64,000 bases of DNA, taken from assembly GCA_036924855.1 (NCBI GenBank), contig JBAGRP010000001.1:1054001-1118000 (forward strand), given 5' to 3'. The stretch's first letter is position 1. Each line of letters opens with the position of its first letter. The DNA comes from Nitrobacteraceae bacterium AZCC 2146. Its GTDB lineage: Bacteria; Pseudomonadota; Alphaproteobacteria; Rhizobiales; Xanthobacteraceae. Positions 39,990 through 51,298 of this stretch are shown in pieces. Under the pieces are notes generated by a model. The model worked only from the letters and a program-made list of their open reading frames with translations. It was not told the DNA's origin and searched no databases. The translations under genes were made by a program, and so were the position numbers.

Positions 39990-40916
39990 GTGAGCGTCAC
40001 CTTTCGTCAGCTCAGTGCACTTCTTGCGGTGGCCGAAACCCGGAATTTTACCCGTGCGGCGGAGCGGCTGCGGATGGCGCAGCCAATGATCTCCGGCCTG
40101 ATCCGGGATCTGGAAACAGAACTTGGTTTTCGCCTGTTCGATCGATCGACGCGTCGGGTGGAGCTGACCGAAGCGGCGGCCGAGTTCCTGCAGGATGCGA
40201 GACGCCTCACGGGCGACATGGACGGTGCCATTCGCCGGGCTCGCGATGTCGCCACGCGCCGGCGCGGCCGTATCACAGTCGGGGCTCCACCACTTCTCGC
40301 AGCAGCGCTGCTGCCGCAGGTAATCAGCGCTTTTTCGCAATCATCGCCGGGCGTATCGGTGACGGTTGTCGACCGCCCTATTTCGGCGATCTATCGGCTG
40401 CTGAAAGAAGGCGAGATCAATCTTGCGGTCGGCACCTTCCTGGGCAACGAGGATGGCATCGCGCGCATCCCGCTCGTCTCCTATCTGTTCGCCTTGCTGT
40501 GCCGAGCGGACCATCCGCTAGCCGGAAACATGCGGCCACGCTGGAACGATCTCGCGGGCGTTCCGCTGATCGCGCTGCGCCGCGGAAACGGCATCCGCGA
40601 ACAGCTGGAACGCGGTTACGCGGCGGCGGGACTGGACGCGGAGCCCGCCTTCGAACTGGACCAACTGACCACGATCGTCGCGATGGTCGAGGCCGGGTTC
40701 GGCATTACGGTGTTGCCCCTCTACGCGATCAAGGCACTTTCGACGCCATTGCTGGTCGCGCGCCCCCTCGTCGATCCGCCGGTCACACGCGAGATCGACG
40801 TAGCTCATCGGGATGACCGTTCGCTTTCCCCCGCGGCCGAGGACTTCGTTCGTCTTTTGAAAATCGGTGCGGTACAGCTGCAATCGCAGGGCGAAAGCCT
40901 GCTGGATAAGGAGTGA
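39990..40916 (+). CDS. LysR-family transcriptional regulator of the monooxygenase/MFS pair
   Basis: The 308-residue protein has an N-terminal winged HTH (residues 4-62: TFRQLSALLAVAETRNFTRAAERLRMAQP, then a co-inducer-binding domain with GVPLIALRRGNGIREQL). It starts with GTG at 39990. It is divergent from the MFS gene, which is typical of a local regulator of a catabolic pair. The effector would be the transported or hydroxylated compound, not identifiable here. It ends 28 bp before the MFS gene that carries tail copy C. Confidence 0.88.
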   Translation: MSVTFRQLSALLAVAETRNFTRAAERLRMAQPMISGLIRDLETELGFRLFDRSTRRVELTEAAAEFLQDARRLTGDMDGAIRRARDVATRRRGRITVGAPPLLAAALLPQVISAFSQSSPGVSVTVVDRPISAIYRLLKEGEINLAVGTFLGNEDGIARIPLVSYLFALLCRADHPLAGNMRPRWNDLAGVPLIALRRGNGIREQLERGYAAAGLDAEPAFELDQLTTIVAMVEAGFGITVLPLYAIKALSTPLLVARPLVDPPVTREIDVAHRDDRSLSPAAEDFVRLLKIGAVQLQSQGESLLDKE

Positions 40917-40943
40917 GCTTCGCGGCCTCGGTCGGCGGACTGG

Positions 40944-42122
40944 CTATGCTGCGATCGCATCCGCCGGCTTGGTCGGCCGCAACAGCTTCGCGCAGGCAAA
41001 GCCGAGCGCGAAGATGATCACCGCGCTGGTCAGCAGCGTCGGCAGCTTGCCTAGATGCAGAATTCCGAATCCGTAGGCGATCGGCCCGACCGACTGGCCC
41101 ATGAAGAAGCAGAAGGCGTGCAGCGACATCGCGCTGGCGCGCGCTTCCTGGGACAACTCGCTGGAGAACACCTGCAGCGAGCCGTGCAGCATGTAGAACC
41201 CCCAGCCCATGAACAGCAGACAGAGCGCCTGAACCTGCCAGGGTGGGCCAAAGGCGATGACGGCGAGCTGCAGCGCGATCATGATGCCGCCCCCGATCAT
41301 CATGCCGTTGACGCCGATCCGCGGCAGCATTCGCGAGATCGTGCCGGTGTAGAACAGCCCGCCGAATGCAAAGCAGGCCAGCACCAGGCCGGCGATCGAG
41401 AGACTGGTAACGCCAAGTTCGAACAGGAACGAGGCGACGAAGGGAAACAGCCCGAGGATGCAGCAGCCTTCGATAAAGACAGCACTGTAACAGATCGCCG
41501 TGTTCGGATTGGCGAAGATGGTGCGGTAGCCGTGCCGGAGCACGCCGAAATCCACCCTGCCCGGCGGCTTCGCCAGTTTTGCGCTCTTGAAACCGAGCGA
41601 TACCGCGACCGAAGCCACGATCGCCAGCACGCCGAGCGCCGCGAGCACGCCGCGCCAGCCGAAGAAATCGCCGATCACCCCGGACGCGGTGGCGCCAAGC
41701 AGATTGCCCGTCATGGCGCCGGCCAGCACGCGGCTGATCGCAATCTGCCGCTTGGCGGGAGCGACGAGGTCGCTGGTGAGACTCAACGTCACCGGAAACA
41801 CGCCGCCGGCGCCGATGCCGCCGAGTACGCGGGTGGCGAGCAGTAGCGGGTAGGACGTGGTCAGCGCCCCAAGAATATTGGCGATGCCGAGCAGGACGAG
41901 ACAGAACACCATCAGCCGCGCCTTGCCGAACAGATCGGCAGCGGCGCCGAGCACCGGCTGCACGATGGCAAAGGTAAAGGCCAGCGCCGACGAGAGGCCG
42001 GCCGCGGTAGCAATGGTCACGCCGAGTTCGTCGGCAACATGCGGCAGCACCGGATCGAGCGCACGCATCGATAGCGCGGCCGCAAACGACGCCAGCGCAA
42101 TGATATTGAGGACGGGCGGCAT
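40944..42122 (-). CDS. MFS transporter, source of the repeated 3' tail
   Basis: The 392-residue drug/sugar-type MFS protein has twelve helices. It includes GGIGAGGVFPVTLSLTSDLV and loop motif ADLFGKARLMVFCLVLLG, ending ALGFACAKLLRPTKPADAIAA. I chose ATG 42122 (MPPVLNIIALASF), the first conserved residue; the frame is open 30 codons earlier. The last ~80 bp recur at 35328-35409 and 37092-37170, so this intact gene forms the right border of the island. It lies 34 bp after kdsA on the minus strand. Confidence 0.88.
   Translation of the reverse strand: MPPVLNIIALASFAAALSMRALDPVLPHVADELGVTIATAAGLSSALAFTFAIVQPVLGAAADLFGKARLMVFCLVLLGIANILGALTTSYPLLLATRVLGGIGAGGVFPVTLSLTSDLVAPAKRQIAISRVLAGAMTGNLLGATASGVIGDFFGWRGVLAALGVLAIVASVAVSLGFKSAKLAKPPGRVDFGVLRHGYRTIFANPNTAICYSAVFIEGCCILGLFPFVASFLFELGVTSLSIAGLVLACFAFGGLFYTGTISRMLPRIGVNGMMIGGGIMIALQLAVIAFGPPWQVQALCLLFMGWGFYMLHGSLQVFSSELSQEARASAMSLHAFCFFMGQSVGPIAYGFGILHLGKLPTLLTSAVIIFALGFACAKLLRPTKPADAIAA
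40959..41040 (-). repeat. MFS 3'-tail copy C (native location)
   Basis: This is the native segment of the MFS gene that is repeated as copies A and B. It encodes ALGFACAKLLRPTKPADA. It is listed so that the direct-repeat set can be located: copies A, B and C are in the same orientation, about 1.76 kb and 3.87 kb apart. Confidence 0.9.
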
Positions 42123-42156
42123 CAGCGCGCCATGGTCGACACGGAATGCAGCTGCA

Positions 42157-43032
42157 TCAATGAGCTTCGGCCTTGATACTGGCCCTGGCACTGGCCTTGG
42201 CAAGCGCGTCAAACGCCATCAGGTTGCGGATCAGCGCCTCGAAGTCGCGCAGCGGCACCATGTTCGGGCCGTCGGAGGGCGCATGGTCGGGATCGGGATG
42301 GGTCTCGATGAACACGCCGGCGACGCCGACCGCCACCGCGGCACGCGCCAGCACCGGGACGAATTCGCGCTCGCCGCCGGATGACGTTCCCTTGCCACCG
42401 GGCTGCTGCACCGAATGGGTGGCGTCGAAGATCACTGGCGCGCCGGTGGTGCGCGCCAGGATCGGCAGCGCCCGCATGTCCGAGACCAATGTATTGTAGC
42501 CGAACGAGGCGCCGCGCTCGGTGACCAGCACCCTGTCATTGCCACCTGATGTCAGCTTGGCGACCACGTTGGCCATGTCCCACGGCGCCAGGAACTGGCC
42601 CTTCTTGACGTTGACCACCTTGCCGGTGGCCGCCGCCGCCAGCAGCAGGTCGGTCTGCCGGCACAGGAACGCCGGGATCTGCAGCACGTCCACCGCTTCG
42701 GCGGCGCGCGCGCATTGTTCGGCCTCGTGGACGTCGGTGAGCACCGGCAAGCCGAAGGTCTCGCGGATCTCGGCGAAGATCGGCAGCGCCTGGTCGATAC
42801 CGATGCCGCGCGCGGCGGACGCGCTGGTGCGGTTGGCCTTGTCGAACGAGGTTTTGTAGACGAGCCCGATCTTGAGCCTGGTCGCGATCTCTTTCAGCGC
42901 GCTGGCAACCTCGAGCGCATGCGCCCGGCTTTCCAGCTGGCACGGCCCGGCAATGATGGCGAGCGGCAGTGCGTTGCCGAATTGCACGGCGCCGGCGGAG
43001 ACGATCGGGGCTGCTGAGGACGTGGTGTTCAA
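42157..43032 (-). CDS. kdsA: 3-deoxy-8-phosphooctulonate synthase
   Basis: KdsA condenses phosphoenolpyruvate with arabinose 5-phosphate to form KDO 8-phosphate for lipopolysaccharide. The 291-residue protein has [76 protein letters not shown] and [21 protein letters not shown] in family order. The start is TTG ([11 protein letters not shown]), preceded by AAAGGAATC. It lies on the minus strand downstream of the NIPSNAP gene. Confidence 0.95.
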   Translation of the reverse strand: MNTTSSAAPIVSAGAVQFGNALPLAIIAGPCQLESRAHALEVASALKEIATRLKIGLVYKTSFDKANRTSASAARGIGIDQALPIFAEIRETFGLPVLTDVHEAEQCARAAEAVDVLQIPAFLCRQTDLLLAAAATGKVVNVKKGQFLAPWDMANVVAKLTSGGNDRVLVTERGASFGYNTLVSDMRALPILARTTGAPVIFDATHSVQQPGGKGTSSGGEREFVPVLARAAVAVGVAGVFIETHPDPDHAPSDGPNMVPLRDFEALIRNLMAFDALAKASARASIKAEAH

Positions 43033-43098
43033 GTCAGATTCCTTTGCCGTCGGCAGGATGGGTGTCGCAAGCGCTCAACCCATCCCGCGAGCCCGTCG

Positions 43099-43425
43099 TT
43101 ACTTCATCGCCGAGAATGCGGTCGGCGCCAGCAACTGGCTGACGATATTGCCAACGATCTGCCCGCTCTCCTCGGTCTTCGCCCGTGCCGAAATCCAGTC
43201 CGGATCGCTCTGAAATGCGTTCCACTTGGTCTCGCGGTCTGCCATCGAATCCCAGGCCAGAATGTAAGTCAGCTCCTGGTTGGACTCGCCGATCAGCGTC
43301 GTGAAAAAGCCGGCCTGCTTGATGCCGTGCTTGTCCCACAGCTTCAGCGTGGTGTTCTGGAAACGATTCAGCAGCGCCGGCAGACGGCCGGGCAGACAAC
43401 GGTAGACGCGCATTTCATAGATCAT
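43099..43425 (-). CDS. NIPSNAP-family protein
   Basis: The 108-residue ferredoxin-like-fold protein starts MIYEMRVYRCLPGRL and has ELTYILAWDSMADRETKWNAFQSDPDW, the classic NIPSNAP/dabb core. Function is unknown for most bacterial members. It lies between pyrG and kdsA on the minus strand. It has no signal peptide or membrane segment. Confidence 0.85.
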   Translation of the reverse strand: MIYEMRVYRCLPGRLPALLNRFQNTTLKLWDKHGIKQAGFFTTLIGESNQELTYILAWDSMADRETKWNAFQSDPDWISARAKTEESGQIVGNIVSQLLAPTAFSAMK

Positions 43426-43512
43426 AGGAACTCCCTGGATTGTTGTTCTTGCGACTTCAACGAAGGCTTTGTCGCAACAATCGGGGTATCCGTCAAAGTA
43501 GCTGCTCGCGGA

Positions 43513-45156
<1,644 letters not shown>

Positions 45157-45171
45157 TTAAGGCTCACAAAC

Positions 45172-45191
45172 CGATTCGCAAAAGCGAATCG
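45172..45191. promoter_or_regulatory. Perfect 8-bp hairpin upstream of pyrG
   Basis: CGATTCGC-AAAA-GCGAATCG lies 27 bp upstream of the pyrG start, on the leader side of the transcript from secG. It could form a stable hairpin in the mRNA near the ribosome site, or act as an operator. No binder is known. Confidence 0.45.
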
Positions 45192-45248
45192 CAGCCGTCC
45201 GCCGAATGTTGGATAGGCTGTGGGTGACTTGAAAATCAAAGTAATTGC

Positions 45249-45299
45249 AGTCCCTTGATGGGGACTGTTGATGCAGGATGGTAGTCCCCCGTCCTGCAT
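45249..45299 (-). promoter_or_regulatory. Competing stem-loops or pseudoknot in the secG-pyrG spacer
   Basis: On the minus-strand RNA, ATGCAGGA (45292-45299) pairs with TCCTGCAT (45271-45278). Its loop holds GGGGACT (45283-45289), complementary to AGTCCCC (45260-45266) just downstream. That same AGTCCC can instead pair with GGGACT (45249-45254). So a pseudoknot and a simple hairpin are mutually exclusive. No U-tract is present. Confidence 0.4.
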
Positions 45300-45311
45300 G
45301 GCGCCCCTGCT

Positions 45312-45692
45312 TTATTGCGAACGCGGTGCCTGCGGGCCGCTCGGAGCCTGCTGCTCGTCCGACTTCTTCAGCGAATCCAGGAGACCGCCGGAGGTCGGCG
45401 GTGCCAGCGCACCGCCCGGCTGCGAGATCGGCGCGGTGGTGCTGTTGATGATCGAAGTCGGCTTGCGTTCATAGGCCGCGAGCCAGGACAGGAACAGGCT
45501 GGTCACGAAGAAACCCGCGGCCAGAATGCCGGTGGTGCGGGTCAGCAGGTTCGCCGTGCCCCTGCTCGACATGAAGCCGCCACCGCCGCCGCCACCAACG
45601 CCCAGGCCACCGCCCTCGGACTTCTGCAACAGCACCGCCGCGATCAGGGTCGCGACGATCATGAGGTGGATAACGATAATGACGCTCTGCAT
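45312..45692 (-). CDS. secG: Preprotein translocase subunit SecG
   Basis: SecG is the small membrane partner of SecYE. The 126-residue protein starts MQSVIIVIHLMIVATLIAAVLLQKSEGGGLG, with the family's first helix and Gly-rich loop (GGGGGGGF), then a second helix (ILAAGFFVTSLFLSWLAA) and a hydrophilic Pro/Ser tail, which is longer than in E. coli but common in alphaproteobacteria. ATG 45692 is chosen; the frame is open 15 codons earlier. It lies between tpiA and pyrG. Confidence 0.93.
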   Translation of the reverse strand: MQSVIIVIHLMIVATLIAAVLLQKSEGGGLGVGGGGGGGFMSSRGTANLLTRTTGILAAGFFVTSLFLSWLAAYERKPTSIINSTTAPISQPGGALAPPTSGGLLDSLKKSDEQQAPSGPQAPRSQ

Positions 45693-45845
45693 CGGGTCCT
45701 TCCATCGCAAGCACGCCGCGCCGCTGGCCGGCTGCAATCGTCGCTTGCGGGGTTTGAAGTCGTGCGCTGTCTACACGATCGGACGGGGGATTGTCACCCC
45801 CCGGAAGGATCGGTGCGGACCGCAAATTCCAGCATTTCGCGATAC

Positions 45846-46619
45846 TTAAGGACAGCCCGCGGCAATCGCAAGGAAATCGGTGGCTTTCAGGCTGGCGCCG
45901 CCGACCAGTGCGCCGTTCACATTCGGCACCGCCATCAGTTCCCTGGCGTTGGAGGGCTTAACCGAACCGCCATAGAGAATGCGAATTCCGGCCCCCTCCC
46001 CCTTAAAGCGTTCCATGAGGCGATCACGGATAAAGCGATGAACTTGCTCGACATCTCCAGTAGTCGGAGTCAGCCCGGTTCCGATTGCCCAGACCGGTTC
46101 GTAGGCCACGATCAGATTGGCTGATGAGGCATTGTCGGGCAACGAGCCCTCCAGCTGCGCGCCGCAGATATCCAGCGTGCGGCCGGCGTCGCGCAGCGCC
46201 TGGGTCTCGCCGATGCAGACGATCGCGGTCAGCCCGGCGCGCCACGCGGCCTGCGCCTTCTGCCGCACCACCGCGTCGGATTCACCGTGGTCGGCACGGC
46301 GTTCGGAATGGCCGACGATGACGGCGCTGGCGCCGGCATCGGCCAGCATCTCCGCCGAGATATCGCCGGTGTGGGCGCCTGAGACGCCGGGGTGGCAATC
46401 CTGCGCACCGACCGTCACCACTCGACTGCCCTCCTGCCCGAAACTCGAGGCCTTCGCCGCGAAGGTCGCCAGCAGCGTCAGCGGCGGACAGACCAGCAGG
46501 TCGGTCTTGTACAGAACCTCCGGCGCGCCGCGCAGTATCGCCTCGAACTCCACCATCGAAGCCTTGAGGCCGTTCATCTTCCAGTTGCCGGCAATCACAG
46601 GCCTAACGGCGTCAGTCAT
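45846..46619 (-). CDS. tpiA: Triosephosphate isomerase
   Basis: TpiA interconverts dihydroxyacetone phosphate and glyceraldehyde 3-phosphate. The 257-residue TIM barrel has IAGNWKMNG (Asn, Lys), [14 protein letters not shown] (catalytic His), [12 protein letters not shown] (catalytic Glu) and [13 protein letters not shown], ending [14 protein letters not shown]. It heads the tpiA-secG-pyrG run on the minus strand. It is divergent from ppiD across 338 bp. Confidence 0.97.
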   Translation of the reverse strand: MTDAVRPVIAGNWKMNGLKASMVEFEAILRGAPEVLYKTDLLVCPPLTLLATFAAKASSFGQEGSRVVTVGAQDCHPGVSGAHTGDISAEMLADAGASAVIVGHSERRADHGESDAVVRQKAQAAWRAGLTAIVCIGETQALRDAGRTLDICGAQLEGSLPDNASSANLIVAYEPVWAIGTGLTPTTGDVEQVHRFIRDRLMERFKGEGAGIRILYGGSVKPSNARELMAVPNVNGALVGGASLKATDFLAIAAGCP

Positions 46620-46957
46620 GAGGATGTCCCGCGGTGAAAGGATGCTGACCTGAGCTAACAGAGCACACGCTGACGCTCAAGGTCAGTCCGCCGCTGCGCG
46701 GTAGCGTTCACGCTTGATCCCGTCGGTGTTGAAATCCCAAGCCGCCGCCCGGCCCGACAAAGCGGCACCCGGCCGCAAGGTTCCACCCTCGCGGCCAATC
46801 GCCGTGCCGCGGGCCAAACCGCTTCAATCCGCCCCTCCCCAGCCGGTTGCGACGCGGCTTCTGCCACTTTATGATGGGCACCCAATCTGGCGACGCCCTC
46901 CAGCGGATTCCGCTGCAGGCGCGAGCCGGTTCCCCTCCTGACAGATAGAATGATCCC
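46620..46957. other. Divergent tpiA/ppiD intergenic region
   Basis: This 338-bp stretch must hold both promoters. I see no open gene, terminator, or obvious palindrome in it, only a GC-rich sequence. I could not assign a -35/-10 pair with confidence. Confidence 0.4.
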
Positions 46958-48865
46958 ATGCTTCGCGGAATGCGCAACGCCTCGAAAAACTGGCTCGGCA
47001 AGACCGTCATGACCGTCGTGATGACGGTGCTGATCGGCAGCTTCGCCATCTGGGGCATCGCCGACATCTTCAAGGGCTATGGAAAATCGACGCTGGCGAC
47101 GATCGGCAGCACAGAGATCTCCACCGAGCAATTCCGCCAGCTCTACAATGACAAGCTGCAGCAGATCGGCCGCCAGTTCGGCCGCCCGCTGACCTCGGAT
47201 CAGGCCCGCGCCTTCGGCGTCGACCGCCAGGTGCTGCAACAGGTGATCGCCGAAGCAGCCCTCGACGAGGACGCTCGCCGCAAGGGCCTCGGCGTCGCCG
47301 ACGCCGAAGTGATGCGCCAGATCGTCAATGATCCGAACTTCAAGGGCTCCACCGGCACGTTCGATGCGCCGCGCTTCCAGCAGCTGATACGCTCGCTGGG
47401 TTATTCCGAGCAGCGCTACATCGCCGAGCAGCGCAAGGTCTCGCTGCGCCGGCAGATCGCCGGCACCGTCACCGCCGGCATCGAGCCGCCGAAGACCCTG
47501 ATCGAGGCGCTGAGCCGTTTCCAGAACGAACAGCGCACCATCGAATATGTGAAGCTCGATGCCGCCCACGCCGGCACCGTGGACGCGCCGTCGCCCGAAG
47601 CCCTGGCTGCCTATTTCGAGGACCACAAGACCCAGTTCCGCGCCCCCGAATATCGCAAGATCGCCTTCGTGGTGATGACGCCGGAAGAGATGGCGAAGTG
47701 GTCGGTGGTGTCCGACGACGACGCCAGGAAGGTGTTCGAGGAGCGCAAGGACAAGCTGGCGACGCCGGAGCAGCGCCAGATTTCGCAGATCGTGTTCCCG
47801 AGCGCCGAGGAAGCGCACGCGGCCCGCGCCAAGCTCAGCGATAGCTTCTCGTTCAACGACCTCGCCAAGGAGCGCAGCCTGTCGCCGTCCGACATTGATC
47901 TCGGCATGGTCGCGAAATCAGGGATCCTCGATCCGTCGGTTGCCGACGCCGCGTTCTCGCTGGCGCCGGATGGCATCAGCCAGCCGATCACTGGCCGATT
48001 CGGCGTCACCTTGGTCAAGGTCGGCAAAGTCGAAGCCGGCACCCAGCCAACCTATGACAGCGTCGCCGTTGCGCTGAAGCGCGATCTGGCCATCGAGCGC
48101 GCGCGCGCTGTGGTCGCCGACATGCACAACAAGATGGAAGACGAGCGCGGCGGCGGATCCAACGTGGTCGATGCCGCCAAGAAGCTCGGCCTGACCTCAG
48201 TGACCATCGACGCCGTCGATCGCTCCGGCCGTACTCCGGCCGGCCAGCCCGTCGCCGGCATTCCGGCCGGCCTCGACATCGTCTCGCAGGCCTTCAACAG
48301 CGACGTCGGCATCGACAACGACGCGCTGCAGGTCGGCGGCGGCTATGTCTGGTACGACGTGCTCGGCGTCACGCCGTCGCGCGACCGCACGCTGGACGAG
48401 GTCAAGGACCAGGTCGAGGCACGCTGGCGCGACGATCAGGTCACGACGCGGCTGCGCACCAAGGCCGACGAGATGGCGAAGAAGCTGAGCAGCGGAGTGA
48501 AACTATCCGACGAAGCCGCCGCGGCCGGCCTCAAGGTCGAGACGTCCGCTCCGTTCAAGCGCGACGCCAGCGTCCCCGGCCTCTCCGCCGGCGTGATCCA
48601 GTCGGTGTTCCGCAGCGCCAAGGACGACGCCGGACAGGCCCAGGGCTCGACACCCTCTGAGTGGATCGTGTTCCGCGTCACCGACATCTCGGCGCCGCCG
48701 GTGGACATGGCCTCCGACGAGGTCAAGAAGCTGAAGGACACCCTGCAGCGCGGCCAGACCGACGAACAGGTCGCGCAATATGTCACCAAGCTCGAAAGCC
48801 AGATCGGCACCCGGATCAACGAGGAAGCCGTCGCGCTTGCGACCGGCGCGGCCAGCAACAACTGA
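46958..48865 (+). CDS. ppiD: Peptidyl-prolyl isomerase PpiD-like membrane-anchored SurA-type chaperone
   Basis: This inner-membrane anchored periplasmic folding factor acts on emerging outer-membrane and periplasmic proteins. The 635-residue protein has an N-terminal anchor (TVVMTVLIGSFAIWGIADI), a SurA_N-like region, and a parvulin-type rotamase core around LATPEQRQISQIVFPSAEEA to DPSVADAAFSLAPDGISQPI. A long C-terminal helical domain follows. It is divergent from tpiA and precedes trpD by 34 bp on the same strand. Confidence 0.88.
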   Translation: MLRGMRNASKNWLGKTVMTVVMTVLIGSFAIWGIADIFKGYGKSTLATIGSTEISTEQFRQLYNDKLQQIGRQFGRPLTSDQARAFGVDRQVLQQVIAEAALDEDARRKGLGVADAEVMRQIVNDPNFKGSTGTFDAPRFQQLIRSLGYSEQRYIAEQRKVSLRRQIAGTVTAGIEPPKTLIEALSRFQNEQRTIEYVKLDAAHAGTVDAPSPEALAAYFEDHKTQFRAPEYRKIAFVVMTPEEMAKWSVVSDDDARKVFEERKDKLATPEQRQISQIVFPSAEEAHAARAKLSDSFSFNDLAKERSLSPSDIDLGMVAKSGILDPSVADAAFSLAPDGISQPITGRFGVTLVKVGKVEAGTQPTYDSVAVALKRDLAIERARAVVADMHNKMEDERGGGSNVVDAAKKLGLTSVTIDAVDRSGRTPAGQPVAGIPAGLDIVSQAFNSDVGIDNDALQVGGGYVWYDVLGVTPSRDRTLDEVKDQVEARWRDDQVTTRLRTKADEMAKKLSSGVKLSDEAAAAGLKVETSAPFKRDASVPGLSAGVIQSVFRSAKDDAGQAQGSTPSEWIVFRVTDISAPPVDMASDEVKKLKDTLQRGQTDEQVAQYVTKLESQIGTRINEEAVALATGAASNN

Positions 48866-48899
48866 CCGTCTAACTCCCGCATCACTCTGAAAGCATCTG

Positions 48900-49919
48900 A
48901 TGGACAATCTCAGGGCAATCATCGCCAAGGTCGCGACCGGCGCCACGCTGTCGCGTGAGGAATCCTCGGCGGCGTTCGACAGCATGATGTCGGGCGAAGC
49001 CACGCCGTCGCAGATGGGCGGCCTGTTGATGGCGCTGCGGGTGCGCGGCGAAACCGTCGACGAGATCACCGGCGCGGTCGCCGCGATGCGCAGCAAGATG
49101 CTGCGCGTGACCGCGCCCGCTGGCGCCGTCGATGTGGTGGGCACTGGCGGCGATGGCTCCGGCTCCGTCAACGTCTCGACCTGCGCCTCCTTCATCGTCG
49201 CCGGCTGCGGCGTGCCGGTCGCCAAGCATGGCAACCGCGCGCTGTCATCGCGCTCCGGTGCGGCGGATGTTCTCTCCGCCCTCGGCATCAAGATCGACAT
49301 TACACCGGAGCAGGTCGGCCACTGCATCGCGGAGACCGGGATCGGCTTCATGTTCGCGCCGTCGCATCATCCGGCGATGAAGAATGTCGGCCCGACCCGC
49401 GTCGAGCTCGCCACCCGCACCATCTTCAATCTGCTCGGCCCGCTGTCCAATCCCGCCGGCGTGACCCGGCAGATGGTCGGCGTGTTCTCGCGGCAATGGG
49501 TGCTGCCGCTGGCGCAGGTGTTGAAGAACCTCGGTTCTGAATCGGCGTGGGTGGTGCACGGCTCTGACGGTCTCGACGAGATCACGCTGACCGGCCCGAC
49601 CTTCGTCGCGGCTCTGGAGAACGGCACCATCCGCAGTTTCGAGATCACACCGGAAGACGCCGGCCTGCCCCGCGCCGGCGCCGACGCGCTGAAGGGCGGC
49701 GACGCCCACGCCAATGCGATTGCGCTGCAGAGCGTGCTTGACGGCATGCCAAGCCCTTTTCGCGATGTCGCCTTGTTCAATGCCGCGGCGGCGCTGGTCG
49801 TCGCCGGCAAGGTCAAGGACCTGAAGGAAGGCGTCGCGCTCGGCCAGAAATCGCTGGACAGCGGCGCGGCGCTGGAAAAACTGAAGCGCCTGGTTACCGT
49901 CTCCAACGCAACGACGTAA
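48900..49919 (+). CDS. trpD: Anthranilate phosphoribosyltransferase
   Basis: TrpD transfers phosphoribose from PRPP to anthranilate in tryptophan synthesis. The 339-residue protein shows the glycine-rich [66 protein letters not shown] and [16 protein letters not shown], in family order. It is 9 bp upstream of trpC, forming the trpD-trpC-moaC operon. Confidence 0.97.
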   Translation: MDNLRAIIAKVATGATLSREESSAAFDSMMSGEATPSQMGGLLMALRVRGETVDEITGAVAAMRSKMLRVTAPAGAVDVVGTGGDGSGSVNVSTCASFIVAGCGVPVAKHGNRALSSRSGAADVLSALGIKIDITPEQVGHCIAETGIGFMFAPSHHPAMKNVGPTRVELATRTIFNLLGPLSNPAGVTRQMVGVFSRQWVLPLAQVLKNLGSESAWVVHGSDGLDEITLTGPTFVAALENGTIRSFEITPEDAGLPRAGADALKGGDAHANAIALQSVLDGMPSPFRDVALFNAAAALVVAGKVKDLKEGVALGQKSLDSGAALEKLKRLVTVSNATT

Positions 49920-49928
49920 GGCGACGGC

Positions 49929-50750
49929 ATGTCCGACATCCTGACCAAGATCGAAGCTTACAAGCGCGACGAGATCGCCGCCGCGAAACGCGCATATCCG
50001 CTGGCGAGTGTCGAAGCGCTGGCCAAGGCTGCATCCGCCCCGCGCGGTTTCATGACCGCGATCCACGACAAACTGTCGGCCGGCGACTACGCACTGATCG
50101 CCGAAGTGAAGAAGGCCTCGCCGTCCAAGGGGCTGATCCGCGCCGACTTCGATCCGCCGACGCTGGCAAAGGCCTATGAAGCTGGCGGCGCGGCGTGCCT
50201 GTCGGTGCTCACCGACACGCCGTCGTTCCAGGGCCATCTCGATTTCATGGTGGCCGCGCGCGCCGCAGTGAAACTGCCGGTGCTGCGCAAGGATTTCATG
50301 TTCGACACCTATCAGGTGGTCGAAGCCCGCGCCCATGGCGCCGACTGCATCCTGATCATCATGGCCGCACTCGATGACGCCGCCGCGCGCGATATCGAGG
50401 ATGCCGCCATCGCTTATGGCATGGACGTGCTGCTCGAAGTCCACGACGCCGCCGAGCTGGAGCGCGCGCTGAACCTGCGCTCGCCGATGATCGGCATCAA
50501 CAACCGCAACCTTCGAACGTTCGAGACCACGCTGGCCACCAGCGAGACGCTGGCGCCAATGATCCCGAAGGATCGCCTGATGGTCGGCGAAAGTGGCATC
50601 TTCGCCGCCGCCGATCTCGCCCGCCTCGAGCGCGTCGGCATCTCGACCTTCCTGGTCGGCGAGAGCCTGATGCGCCAGAATGACGTGACCGCCGCGACCA
50701 AAGCCTTGCTCACGCGCAGCGACGCGCCACGCGCGACAGGAACACATTGA
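49929..50750 (+). CDS. trpC: Indole-3-glycerol phosphate synthase
   Basis: TrpC closes the indole ring in tryptophan synthesis. The 273-residue TIM barrel has [22 protein letters not shown] (substrate Lys), [55 protein letters not shown] and [12 protein letters not shown]. Its TGA shares one base with the moaC ATG, so translation is coupled. It is the standalone form, not fused to trpF. Confidence 0.97.
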   Translation: MSDILTKIEAYKRDEIAAAKRAYPLASVEALAKAASAPRGFMTAIHDKLSAGDYALIAEVKKASPSKGLIRADFDPPTLAKAYEAGGAACLSVLTDTPSFQGHLDFMVAARAAVKLPVLRKDFMFDTYQVVEARAHGADCILIIMAALDDAAARDIEDAAIAYGMDVLLEVHDAAELERALNLRSPMIGINNRNLRTFETTLATSETLAPMIPKDRLMVGESGIFAAADLARLERVGISTFLVGESLMRQNDVTAATKALLTRSDAPRATGTH

Positions 50751-51277
50751 TGGCCGGCAAGAAGTCGAAGCGCGACGCCAGCGAAGCGCCCGCCCTCACC
50801 CACATCGATTCCTCGGGCGAAGCGCGGATGGTGGACGTCTCGCAAAAGCCCGCGACCGAGCGTATCGCCGTGGCCGAGGGCCTGGTGATCATGAGCAAGG
50901 CAACGCTGGAGTTGATCGTCTCCGGCAACGCCAAGAAGGGCGACGTGCTCGGCACCGCCCGCATCGCCGGCATCATGGCGGCGAAGCGCACCTCGGATCT
51001 GATTCCGCTGTGCCATCCCCTCGCGCTATCCAAGGTCACGCTCGACATCGCGCCCGACAAGAAACTGCCGGGCTGCCGCGTCCGTGCCTCCGTCAAGGTC
51101 AGTGGCCCGACCGGCGTCGAGATGGAAGCGCTCACCGCGGTGTCGATCGCATGTCTCACGATCTACGACATGATCAAGGCGGTGGAGCGTGGCGTCCGCA
51201 TCGAGGGCATCCACCTCGTCGAGAAAAAAGGCGGCAAGTCCGGGCACTATCTGGTGACGGACAACGCCGCGAATTGA
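50750..51277 (+). CDS. moaC: Cyclic pyranopterin monophosphate synthase
   Basis: MoaC forms cyclic pyranopterin monophosphate in molybdenum-cofactor synthesis. The 175-residue protein has [50 protein letters not shown] (active-site block) and [26 protein letters not shown]. It follows trpC. In related genomes moeA often follows directly; here moeA is 9 kb away, with the intervening block of accessory genes. Confidence 0.96.
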   Translation: MAGKKSKRDASEAPALTHIDSSGEARMVDVSQKPATERIAVAEGLVIMSKATLELIVSGNAKKGDVLGTARIAGIMAAKRTSDLIPLCHPLALSKVTLDIAPDKKLPGCRVRASVKVSGPTGVEMEALTAVSIACLTIYDMIKAVERGVRIEGIHLVEKKGGKSGHYLVTDNAAN

Positions 51278-51298
51278 ACACCCCGCAGTCGACCGGCG

